This document shows positions 1-5,810 of a stretch of DNA of 10,725 nt, piece by piece. Numbering within the stretch: the first letter of the stretch is position 1; each line of letters opens with the position of its first letter. Position numbers and translations under genes: made by a program. The notes below the pieces were generated by a model. The model saw only the letters and a list, made by a program, of their open reading frames with translations. It was not told the DNA's origin and did not search any database. Origin of the DNA: an uncultured Eubacteriales bacterium (GTDB lineage: Bacteria > Bacillota > Clostridia > Peptostreptococcales > Anaerovoracaceae). The stretch spans positions 1 through 10,725 of the forward strand of contig CACYBO010000173.1 in NCBI GenBank assembly GCA_902772685.1, in the 5' to 3' direction.

Positions 1-476
1 ATCAGCATGGATACCTGTGTAGACCATCCGAACATAACGTTCATGATTGTGCCGACCGCAACGACCTGTACAACGCCGACCATAAACATGTAGATCATCA
101 TGACCACTGCACTGAGCACACGTGCCTGGGGGCCGTAGAATACGCCGAATCCTTCTGCCGTCGTCAGGATTCTCATATTCGAAAGCTTTGTTCTGAGGAA
201 GAGGCTCAGCAGGAATATGCTCAGTGCGCAGATTCCTCCCAGCCAGATGGCACCGATACCGGAATTATAGGCCAGTGTGGTGCTACCCATGGTCAGAGAT
301 CCTCCGATGACGCAGGCCGCCATTGCTGCGGTGAATCTCCAGATGCCGATGCTTCTGCCGGCTACCATGAAGTCTTCTGTTGTCTTTGTCTTTTTCGCTA
401 CCCAGATACCAACACAGATCAGCACGATCATGTAGCAGATCACGATGACTGTGTCGATCGTTGTGAATTGAGTCAT
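1..476 (-). CDS. Sodium:solute symporter (SSS family), N-terminal part
   Basis: The reading frame is open from the ATG at 476 to the left edge, giving 158 complete codons and no stop, so the gene continues outside the window. The translation begins MTQFTTIDTVIVICYMIVLI and has four hydrophobic spans in view (about residues 9-27, 48-66, 74-94 and 121-145). The segment DFMVAGRSIGIWR after the first helix matches the conserved 'DF(F/M)xAGR' loop of SSS transporters (PutP/PanF/SglT fold). This family couples Na+ entry to uptake of proline, pantothenate, sugars or other solutes across the cytoplasmic membrane; the substrate cannot be read from this fragment. The start is supported by AAAGGAG at 487-493, ten bases upstream. 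A consensus promoter and a dyad operator candidate lie directly upstream, so the gene is probably monocistronic or first in its operon and repressor-controlled. Confidence 0.87.
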   Translation of the reverse strand, partial: MTQFTTIDTVIVICYMIVLICVGIWVAKKTKTTEDFMVAGRSIGIWRFTAAMAACVIGGSLTMGSTTLAYNSGIGAIWLGGICALSIFLLSLFLRTKLSNMRILTTAEGFGVFYGPQARVLSAVVMMIYMFMVGVVQVVAVGTIMNVMFGWSTQVSML

Positions 477-507
477 GATGATTGTTCTCCTTTGCATAAA
501 TACTATT

Positions 508-542
508 TATAAATGAATAAATTTAATATTTATTCATTTATA
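508..542. promoter_or_regulatory. 15-bp inverted repeat, putative repressor operator
   Basis: The arm TATAAATGAATAAAT (508-522) is matched perfectly by its reverse complement at 528-542 across a 5-base centre. It starts at the predicted transcription start, immediately downstream of the -10 box, and ends 15 bases before the ribosome binding site. The inner core TGAATAAAT-N5-ATTTATTCA resembles operators of TetR-type repressors, although the regulator is not in the window. It is too AT-rich to act as an intrinsic terminator and has no T-run after it. Confidence 0.7.
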
Positions 543-548
543 GACGTA

Positions 549-577
549 ATTATACATTTCATTATGCATGCTGTCAA
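549..577 (-). promoter_or_regulatory. Consensus sigma-A promoter of the symporter gene
   Basis: Reading the minus strand, TTGACA (572-577) is followed by exactly 17 bases and TATAAT (549-554), a 12/12 match to the vegetative promoter consensus. The predicted start of transcription is near 541-542, giving a leader of about 65 nt that contains the inverted repeat and the ribosome binding site. A promoter this strong usually needs to be held in check, which fits the adjacent dyad. Confidence 0.85.
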
Positions 578-582
578 CCACT

Positions 583-616
583 AAAAAAACAACTCCGGAG
601 ATATCTCCGGAGCTGT
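583..616 (-). terminator. Intrinsic terminator of the lipoprotein gene
   Basis: On the minus strand a stem ACAGCTCCGGAGA / TCTCCGGAGTTGT (589-616, one G-U pair) is followed by seven T (583-589). The 20-bp core at 593-612 is a perfect palindrome. It lies 18 bases after the stop codon of the lipoprotein gene and upstream of the symporter promoter, so it insulates the two. The same CTCCGGAG core recurs in the terminator at 9821-9858. Confidence 0.87.
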
Positions 617-634
617 CTGTATTAACTGTCTTCC

Positions 635-2125
635 CTATTCATCATCGCTGTCATTATCCTGTTCAGGTTCAGGTGCAGCGGTTGTCGTAGTGGTAGTAGT
701 TGTTGTAGTGGTAGTTGTTGTGGTTGTTGTAGTGGTCGCTTTTGTCGTTGCCTCGGTTGCCTCAGTTGGCTCTTCGTTCTTGCTTTCACTTTCGTTTGTG
801 TCAGGCGGATCCTGTGTATCCGGGTCCGGATCAGGACGGTCGAGCAGTTGGATATCGATCAGGTCCATCTTATCTTTGTCGTATATAATCTGAACCGTAT
901 CACCGACCTGCGGGAAGTATCCGGGCGTGCACGTCGCGTTGTCTGTCGTCAGCGTCACTTCAGTTTCATCATCGAGCAGAATTGTGCAGGTGTTTTCATC
1001 GTTCTCTCCCCACTCTTCGATGACTCCGTCAGCTGTAACGATAACCGGCGTCGGCGGAGTCGGAGGATCTGTCTCTGTCTTAGTCTCGGACTTTGACTCC
1101 GTCTTTGTCTCCGTCTTTGTCTTCGTCTCCGTCGGCTTCGTGGTAGCTGTTGTCGTCGGTTCCGGCTGCGGTTTCTTCTTCTTGTCGCAGTATACGGATA
1201 CTGCCAGAGGATTATTGCCCAGTTCTCCGGTGTATGTGACTGTTGCCTTCACACCGGACTGGTACTTGTTGCCTGTAAACTTGGTGTCCCCGTTGACCAG
1301 AATCTTGTAAACATGCTTCCCTGTGTTCAGCTCAAGATAGGTTTTCTCTGCCTTGTCGAGTGTTCCGTTGATCGCGTTCTTATTCGGCTTTGCCTGGTGG
1401 TGCACGATGATTTTCGTAGCCACAGGATTTTCATTGATATCGCCTGTAAATGTGATCTCCGCTCTGTCGCCGATTTCAATTTTCTTATCGGAAGAATCAA
1501 TTTCGGTTTCGCTGTTAATGGTAAAGCGTGCGGAATCTGAAGAATCGATGCTCAGAAGAACAGATGTATCTGAAACATCGGATACGATACCATGCGCTTC
1601 ATAGTGCGGATCATCTTCCTGCTCCTTCAGTACCGTTACGGAAACCGCATACGGTTCCTCGTTCAGGTCGCCCAGGTAAGTAACGCTGACTTCGTCGCCT
1701 TCGTTGAGTTCCCCTTCGATCTTCGTGTCTGCATCGTAGTCAAAAGTTACAGTCAGACTGTCGGAGGATACTGTGAGCTCCGTATCATTCAAATCGGTCA
1801 GTTCCCCGTTCATCGTCAGGGTCTTCTCAACTGCCTCTGTGACAGTAACCGAGTCGGCGATCAGACTGTCCCCTTCGCTGTGATACGCAACACTGACTGT
1901 ATCACCTTCCGTGAGTTCCGATTCCTCTCCAAGATCAAACTCCGTCTCCTCTGTTGTTGTAAATGTCTTGTCTTCAGAGTCTCCTGCCACGATCAGCGTG
2001 TCATTTGTTACGCTGACCAATGCTCCGTCAAATGTCCCCTCATCTGATGACCCGCATCCAAAAAACGGAATCAGCATCGCAATGAGGAATACGCTCAGGA
2101 GCAAAAGTTTCCCTCTGTTTTTCAT
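635..2125 (-). CDS. Surface lipoprotein with five beta repeats and poly-Thr tail
   Basis: The protein has a signal peptide (KNRGKLLLLSVFLIAML) ending in FFGC, a slightly unusual lipobox with Phe at -3, so Cys26 (numbered from the upstream ATG at 2131) should be lipidated and the protein displayed on the outer membrane face. Five related modules follow at about residues 35-97, 106-168, 179-243, 254-314 and 367-430. Each shows the pattern 'G.l..v....l.v....f....T.i.....l..GD.v.V.Y.G.....A..V', like the DUF5666/OB-type beta domains. A Lys/Thr/Glu linker (about 326-356) separates modules 4 and 5. The C-terminus is Pro/Asp- and Thr-rich, with 19 consecutive Thr (466-484, DNA 680-736) and an acidic end; no LPXTG or membrane anchor is present. 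The upstream ATG at 2131 touches the AAAGGA ribosome binding site directly, whereas the ATG at 2125 has a normal 6-nt gap and is preferred (496 aa). Its role is unknown; a wall-spanning or ligand-binding scaffold is plausible. Confidence 0.85.
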   Translation of the reverse strand: MKNRGKLLLLSVFLIAMLIPFFGCGSSDEGTFDGALVSVTNDTLIVAGDSEDKTFTTTEETEFDLGEESELTEGDTVSVAYHSEGDSLIADSVTVTEAVEKTLTMNGELTDLNDTELTVSSDSLTVTFDYDADTKIEGELNEGDEVSVTYLGDLNEEPYAVSVTVLKEQEDDPHYEAHGIVSDVSDTSVLLSIDSSDSARFTINSETEIDSSDKKIEIGDRAEITFTGDINENPVATKIIVHHQAKPNKNAINGTLDKAEKTYLELNTGKHVYKILVNGDTKFTGNKYQSGVKATVTYTGELGNNPLAVSVYCDKKKKPQPEPTTTATTKPTETKTKTETKTESKSETKTETDPPTPPTPVIVTADGVIEEWGENDENTCTILLDDETEVTLTTDNATCTPGYFPQVGDTVQIIYDKDKMDLIDIQLLDRPDPDPDTQDPPDTNESESKNEEPTEATEATTKATTTTTTTTTTTTTTTTTTTAAPEPEQDNDSDDE

Positions 2126-2190
2126 ATTCATTCCTTTCTTTTATACTCATACTGTATTTAAACTGTATTTATGTGCATGTTGTTTGCGAA

Positions 2191-2219
2191 ATTATATCAT
2201 TCTTTGCCTGCATACTCAA
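2191..2219 (-). promoter_or_regulatory. Promoter of the lipoprotein gene
   Basis: On the minus strand TTGAGT (2214-2219) lies 17 bases from a perfect TATAAT (2191-2196). Transcription would start near 2184, giving a leader of about 58 nt before the ATG at 2125. The -35 hexamer lies inside one copy of a 17-bp tandem duplication (2204-2237). The leader carries a 10-bp direct repeat, ACTGTATTTA on the plus strand, at 2151-2160 and 2162-2171. Confidence 0.7.
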
Positions 2220-2237
2220 GTTGCCTGCATGCTCAAG
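2204..2237. repeat. 17-bp tandem duplication over the -35 region
   Basis: TTGCCTGCATACTCAAG (2204-2220) is followed without a gap by TTGCCTGCATGCTCAAG (2221-2237), with one difference. On the minus strand the downstream copy supplies the -35 hexamer of the lipoprotein promoter. This could be a pair of regulator half-sites or a recent slippage duplication. Confidence 0.8.
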
Positions 2238-2241
2238 CAGC

Positions 2242-2260
2242 AAAAGCGCAATGGATGCGC
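2242..2260 (-). terminator. Weak intrinsic terminator after the membrane-protein gene
   Basis: Directly after the stop codon at 2264-2266 the minus strand can form the stem GCGCA/TGCGC (2246-2260) with a five-base loop, extendable by a G-U pair, followed by TTTT. The stem is short, so termination may be partial and some transcripts could read into the lipoprotein gene. Confidence 0.45.
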
Positions 2261-2263
2261 CGT

Positions 2264-2833
2264 CTACCGTAACAGAATCTGATATACGGAAAGTCCTACG
2301 CAGACCAGCGCAAACAGAATAAGCGGCACCATACCGTCATAGAATGCAGTCATCGGTTCCAGCTCGTAGTATTTCAGATAGCAGATCATGCCGGAGGCCG
2401 CAGCAACCAGAACGATCGCAACAATTACCGCGAAGGCTTTTCCCCCGAACAGCCCCCCGCTCCAAAGCGCGCTGCACGCGCACACCTCCATGCACGCCCA
2501 GAATACGATGAGCATCAATTCCGTAGTCACCTGGCGGTGCATGAGCAGATTGGTCAGGAGCAAAAGCACAATGTACACTCCGGCAGCAGCCGCGATGATT
2601 CCCATGTAATGGGGTCCGTGGGTCCCCGCAGCCTGCGCGTTCTGCCCTGCCAGACTGCAGCCCTGGATGATCTTGGCCAGTCCAGCAACGCCCAGAACCG
2701 CCGTCGCCAGAAACAGGAATCCCTTGATGGTCATAGGCGCGCTAAACCCCGGTCTGAAAGCTACGCTCCACCAGACCAGATATACGACGCAGCATCCTGC
2801 GAACAACAGATTTCCCGTGAGTATCTTCTCCAT
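2264..2833 (-). CDS. Six-helix membrane protein of unknown function
   Basis: This 189-residue protein is almost entirely hydrophobic, with six likely membrane spans at about residues 7-26, 36-57, 75-97, 103-122, 131-152 and 166-187. It has short loops and no recognisable catalytic motif. The only notable polar stretch is the loop GCSLAGQNAQAAGTHGPHY between helices 2 and 3. Cys is frequent in the helices (CC at 14-15, Cys114/118/120). I do not recognise a family. The start lies three bases after the stop of the nuclease gene (2837), so the two are almost certainly co-transcribed and translationally coupled. It is the last gene of the presumed operon that begins at 6254. A partner or immunity role for the nuclease is only a guess from position. 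Confidence 0.75.
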   Translation of the reverse strand: MEKILTGNLLFAGCCVVYLVWWSVAFRPGFSAPMTIKGFLFLATAVLGVAGLAKIIQGCSLAGQNAQAAGTHGPHYMGIIAAAAGVYIVLLLLTNLLMHRQVTTELMLIVFWACMEVCACSALWSGGLFGGKAFAVIVAIVLVAAASGMICYLKYYELEPMTAFYDGMVPLILFALVCVGLSVYQILLR

Positions 2834-2836
2834 ATC

Positions 2837-3622
2837 CTAATTCTCCGGCTGCACTTCCTGCGCCGGCTCCGGCAACTGCACCTCCTGCGCCGGCTCCGGC
2901 GGGTTCTCCGCCAGCCAGTTCGCACCCGTCATGTAATCAATCTCCACTCCCGGCTGCACATTGTAGCAAAAAACATTGAAAGACAGGCCCTCGCCTGCGT
3001 CCTCCACAGATTCCGCCTCAAGGTGCACGCCCCTGGATAACAGTTCTTCCCCCTGGAACACCGGCGTCACCCGGTACAGCACGTGGTTCCCGCTGCGTCT
3101 CACATACCGGGCCACCTGATTCTCATAGGGCAGCATGCCCTCCACGTTCATGTATCTGGTCCCGGTGATCAGATTGCGCTCCTCTGCGTTCTGCCCGGTG
3201 AGCTGCCATCCGATCATATGGCACCTGTTGTAGAGGAACCCGCCGTTGTCTATGAAATCGTACTTGCCGCCTTTCCATCCGCTCGGCTTTACCGTATCGA
3301 TTTCCTCGCGCTCGCCCTCCGGCATGTGCTCCCTGTCCACACAGGCCTCCGCAGTCCCGCAGCGGCCGAGGCTGTCAAGTTCGCTGAACTTCTCATAGAA
3401 TTCCGGTTTCAGGTCCTCCGGTGCAAAACCAGGCTCCCCGCCGCTTACGACCACTGACGGTTCGCCGCTGTACTCCGGCAGATTCCCGATATCGTAGATC
3501 TGTTCAATCTGCGTCTGGTCGAGCTGCGCCTGATCCGTCTGATCCTGCTGATACAGATTCCAGGCGTACCAGCAAGCCGCGCAGAGCACGATTATTATGA
3601 TGAATTTGAAGAATCTCTTCAT
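2837..3622 (-). CDS. Membrane-anchored DNA/RNA non-specific endonuclease (EndA/NucA-like)
   Basis: A 261-residue protein with an N-terminal hydrophobic segment (residues 4-22) acting as a signal anchor and placing the enzyme outside the membrane. The catalytic core is a His-Me-finger nuclease of the EndA type. NRCHMIGWQLTG carries the general-base His135, NLITGTRYMN carries Asn150 and Asn159 with the nine-residue spacing seen for the metal-binding asparagines of pneumococcal EndA, and Glu167 follows in PYEN. Cys replaces Gly in the usual 'RGH' motif, as in many Gram-positive 'RxHL' relatives. EndA enzymes nick and degrade DNA at the surface during competence or nutrient scavenging. The C-terminus ends in a Pro/Glu/Gln tail with a duplicated EPAQEVQ. 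The gene starts four bases after the GTPase stop with only a weak ribosome binding site, consistent with translational coupling. Confidence 0.87.
   Translation of the reverse strand: MKRFFKFIIIIVLCAACWYAWNLYQQDQTDQAQLDQTQIEQIYDIGNLPEYSGEPSVVVSGGEPGFAPEDLKPEFYEKFSELDSLGRCGTAEACVDREHMPEGEREEIDTVKPSGWKGGKYDFIDNGGFLYNRCHMIGWQLTGQNAEERNLITGTRYMNVEGMLPYENQVARYVRRSGNHVLYRVTPVFQGEELLSRGVHLEAESVEDAGEGLSFNVFCYNVQPGVEIDYMTGANWLAENPPEPAQEVQLPEPAQEVQPEN
2856..2900. repeat. In-frame 18-bp direct repeat in the nuclease tail
   Basis: TCCTGCGCCGGCTCCGGC occurs at 2856-2873 and again at 2883-2900, a 27-bp period. It encodes the duplicated nine-residue unit PEPAQEVQ(L/P) in the C-terminal tail of the nuclease. 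The tail lies outside the catalytic core and is a likely site of length variation between strains. Confidence 0.8.
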
Positions 3623-3626
3623 AATA

Positions 3627-4769
3627 TTATTTCTTGTCGATAAATACTCTCTTGATGATCACGAGCACATCCGACATGCTGATTTTGCCTTTGTTCTGCA
3701 AGATGCGGACGATTTCATCAACATTGCCCGCGATGGTTTTGCCGACTGTCGTCTCCATCAGGTTTTTGACCCATTCGGTATCCGTGATGGATTTGTTCCC
3801 CAGATATATCTGCTCAAAGACGATCTGTGAGCCTTCGCCGATGGCCGCCACGATGCTGCCGGCGACGATGGCGTTCAGGATGTCCGCCGCGATGTTCACC
3901 GCAGGAATCGCCTTGAGCCCGCTCAGTATTGTCTTGGCCACGAGCCCTGCGGTGCCCATTTCGACCAGCATTCTGATCAGGTTGTCCGAGTCGGTGCCGC
4001 CTTCGATACCGTATACCTTGGCGATGCTGCGTATCTCTGCCGCTTCAAGGGGCGCCAGTAGCGCGCCGTCCGGGAACGGAATCGGAACCGCACCGATCGT
4101 CGCCGCGCTTCCCGTACTCGCGAGGACGATGGACTGAGCCCACATGCGTTTGCGTTTGAGCTTGAAATTCTCGATAGCCTTCTGCTTGGCCTCGCTCCCC
4201 TCCGGAATGACGCGCATGGTGTAATCGATCAGATACTCCAGGCCCGACTGCGGGATCATGTAGTCTTCGCTTATGACGAAGGGCATCGCAACGACGGGGA
4301 TGACCCGCTTCAGGTTGATGGACTTGGCATGCTTGGCGAAGATCCCGTCAATCTTGTCCATATTCCCGATCTGTTCCGTCTCGGAATAGGACTTGGTGAT
4401 GACGACGATCACGGGCACGTTCTTCCAGGGCCGGATTGCCTTTGCGAGGCTCCTGATATGCTCATCAAAAAGTCTGGGGGCAGTCCCGTCAACGCAAAAC
4501 CACACCACGTCGATGGATTTCGCGCTGTCGCCCTTCTGAATGCCGTCCTTCGTCCACTCCTGGATCTTCTTGATCGCGACCTGCTTCTTCTGCTCCCTCG
4601 GCTCGAAGCCGACCGTATCCACCAGCGTGATTCCCAGTTCCTCGCTGTAGTACTCCCGTACCTCAGCGGTCTTCTCTGTGATCAGGCTCTCGCTGCCGAG
4701 GACCGCGTTGATTAAAGTTGTCTTGCCGACGCCCGACGCGCCGAGCAAAATGATATTCGCATTGCTCAT
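3627..4769 (-). CDS. Era-like GTPase with hydrophobic C-terminal domain (DUF697-like)
   Basis: The G domain is clear (numbering from the ATG at 4775): P-loop GASGVGKTT at 12-20, G3 motif DTVG at 53-56, and G4 as TKS at 127-129 in place of the usual NKxD. Residues 212-330 form a mostly hydrophobic region (AQSIVLASTGSAATIGAVPI; LVAKTILSGLKAIPAVNIAA) resembling the DUF697/YcjF-type membrane-associated domains found behind Era-like GTPases. The protein probably cycles between GTP and GDP at the cytoplasmic face of the membrane; its partner is unknown. The ATG at 4775 is too close to the GGG-type ribosome binding site (4778-4780), while the ATG at 4769 has an 8-nt gap and is preferred (380 aa). 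It precedes the nuclease gene by four bases, suggesting a GTPase-nuclease-membrane protein unit. Confidence 0.83.
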   Translation of the reverse strand: MSNANIILLGASGVGKTTLINAVLGSESLITEKTAEVREYYSEELGITLVDTVGFEPREQKKQVAIKKIQEWTKDGIQKGDSAKSIDVVWFCVDGTAPRLFDEHIRSLAKAIRPWKNVPVIVVITKSYSETEQIGNMDKIDGIFAKHAKSINLKRVIPVVAMPFVISEDYMIPQSGLEYLIDYTMRVIPEGSEAKQKAIENFKLKRKRMWAQSIVLASTGSAATIGAVPIPFPDGALLAPLEAAEIRSIAKVYGIEGGTDSDNLIRMLVEMGTAGLVAKTILSGLKAIPAVNIAADILNAIVAGSIVAAIGEGSQIVFEQIYLGNKSITDTEWVKNLMETTVGKTIAGNVDEIVRILQNKGKISMSDVLVIIKRVFIDKK

Positions 4770-4785
4770 GATCATTTCCCTACTC

Positions 4786-4801
4786 GCCGGAAAAGTCCGG
4801 C
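4786..4801 (-). other. Stem-loop just upstream of the GTPase start
   Basis: GCCGGA and TCCGGC form a 6-bp GC-rich stem with a four-base loop, ending five bases before the GTPase ribosome binding site. No T-run follows, so it is not a standard terminator. A similar hairpin stands before the VOC gene (5202-5217). It may tune translation or mark an mRNA processing point. Confidence 0.5.
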
Positions 4802-4834
4802 TGTGCCCTTACTGATTCAAATCCGGCTGTCCTT

Positions 4835-5185
4835 TTAGATGAACTGCACGCTCACGCCGGCCGGATCTTTAACGAAGAAAAACTGTACGCCCGGCATCGG
4901 TGAAATCATCGGCGTGACTTCACAGCCCGCAGCGATTAGCTCTTCCCGCTTTGCCGCAACGTCATCCGCCTGGAATCCGATGGACAGATTCGGGTTTCCC
5001 GACTGCTCCGCTTCAGGATTCCGAATCACTTCCACACAGGTGTCTCCCTCCGCATTCGCCAGGAACACCAGATCTTTCTTCGGCCGCATATCCCGCTGCA
5101 AAGTCAGTCCGGCCACTTTTTCATAAAACTCGATTTCCTCTTCGAAACGAGCCGTCTGTATTGTGATGTGAAGCAATTTTGACAT
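4835..5185 (-). CDS. VOC superfamily (glyoxalase/bleomycin-resistance fold) protein
   Basis: The 116 residues follow the two-repeat beta-alpha-beta-beta-beta pattern of vicinal oxygen chelate proteins. Repeat one starts LLHITIQTARFEEEIEFYE with the domain-type 'v.D...a..FY...' helix; repeat two starts LSIGFQADDVAAKREELIAA and ends DPAGVSVQFI. His6 and Glu52 occupy the usual first-half metal positions, but the second-half ligand positions are Ser68 and Gln114 in place of His and Glu, so a canonical glyoxalase metal site is doubtful. Likely roles are small-molecule binding or an atypical lyase/isomerase reaction; substrate unknown. A good GGAGG (5195-5199) precedes the ATG by nine bases. It lies 39 bases after the small basic protein gene and 65 bases before the GTPase gene, consistent with the same operon. 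Confidence 0.85.
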   Translation of the reverse strand: MSKLLHITIQTARFEEEIEFYEKVAGLTLQRDMRPKKDLVFLANAEGDTCVEVIRNPEAEQSGNPNLSIGFQADDVAAKREELIAAGCEVTPMISPMPGVQFFFVKDPAGVSVQFI

Positions 5186-5201
5186 TGTTCAGTACCTCCT
5201 C

Positions 5202-5217
5202 CGCCGGAGTCCCGGCG
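5202..5217 (-). other. Stem-loop upstream of the VOC gene
   Basis: CGCCGG (5202-5207) and CCGGCG (5212-5217) form a 6-bp stem with a four-base loop, two to three bases upstream of the AGGAGG ribosome binding site of the VOC gene and just after the stop of the 54-codon gene. There is no T-run. It could affect expression of the downstream operon genes. Confidence 0.5.
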
Positions 5218-5224
5218 TCATCCC

Positions 5225-5389
5225 TTACGGCAAAATCCAGAAGCCGCCGCTTTTACCGAGTTTGGCTGCTTTTTTGATCTTGGATCTCGCGGCGGACTTG
5301 CCTGGCTTCGCTGCGCCAACCTTTGCCGCGCCAGCCTTCGCTGCCTTTGTCTTTTTCGACTGACGTTTTATTTCTTTTTCAACTGCCAT
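5225..5389 (-). CDS. 54-residue Lys/Ala-rich basic protein
   Basis: This short gene runs from ATG at 5389 to TAA at 5225-5227. The product begins MAVEKEIKRQSKKTKAAKAG and ends in KSGGFWILP. It has 14 Lys and 2 Arg against only 2 Glu among 54 residues, with repeated AAKxG units (KAGAAK, VGAAKPGKSAA), a composition like histone-H1-type bacterial nucleoid or RNA-binding tails. No family is recognised. The start is convincing: GGAGG (5396-5400) sits six bases upstream and overlaps the TAG stop of the preceding flavoprotein gene, indicating translational coupling. The final hydrophobic FWILP breaks the basic pattern and may be a small anchor or docking motif. An antisense or non-coding origin is unlikely given the ribosome binding site and clean frame. 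Confidence 0.75.
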   Translation of the reverse strand: MAVEKEIKRQSKKTKAAKAGAAKVGAAKPGKSAARSKIKKAAKLGKSGGFWILP

Positions 5390-5399
5390 CTCCTACCTC

Positions 5400-5798
5400 C
5401 TAATCCAGAAGATCCACTCCGTCGCCCATGACGGCGATGTCGACTGCCTTTGCGTCATCGAGATGGAAAGCCATCATCTTATTGCCGGTCTGTTCATTAT
5501 AGATGTCTCTGAGATGAGGCATTGCATCGAGCATGGCTTCTGCGTACTTCGGATCATCTTCGAACACCGCCCTGCCGGTGTAGCGCATCCAGTGGCCGTC
5601 CGGCTTACATGCAACGATTTCAACCTTTGGATTGGCTGCCATCTGTCTATATACAGCTTTGAAGTCGCCCACTCCAAAGATCACTTTGCCGTCCATCTCC
5701 AAATGCGCGCCCAGCGGTCTCACCTTCGGCTGGTCGCCGTCTACAGTGGCAAGGAAAAATACACCTGTCTCCGACAGGTAATCGTTAACTTTACTCAT
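5400..5798 (-). CDS. PNPOx-fold (pyridoxamine 5'-phosphate oxidase-like) FMN protein
   Basis: The 132-residue protein has the split-barrel flavin-binding pattern: FFLATVDGDQPKVRPLGA (strand-turn-strand with Arg27), KVIFGVGDFKAVYRQMAANP (the FMN-phosphate-binding turn and helix), KVEIVACKPDGHWMRYTGRA, and a C-terminal DIAVM strand. Many short members of this family reduce or bind flavin-linked small molecules, and some (Nim-like) reduce nitroaromatics; the specific substrate is not predictable here. AGGAGG stands seven bases before the ATG at 5798 and overlaps the stop region of the upstream gene (12-base gap), so the genes are coupled. Its own stop overlaps the ribosome binding site of the 54-codon gene. 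Confidence 0.87.
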   Translation of the reverse strand: MSKVNDYLSETGVFFLATVDGDQPKVRPLGAHLEMDGKVIFGVGDFKAVYRQMAANPKVEIVACKPDGHWMRYTGRAVFEDDPKYAEAMLDAMPHLRDIYNEQTGNKMMAFHLDDAKAVDIAVMGDGVDLLD

Positions 5799-5810
5799 AG
5801 TTCTCCTCCT

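Noticed and set aside
690..893. Plus-strand frame with a run of valines
   Set aside because: It is the antisense shadow of the poly-Thr codons of the lipoprotein; no ribosome binding site and no protein-like pattern.
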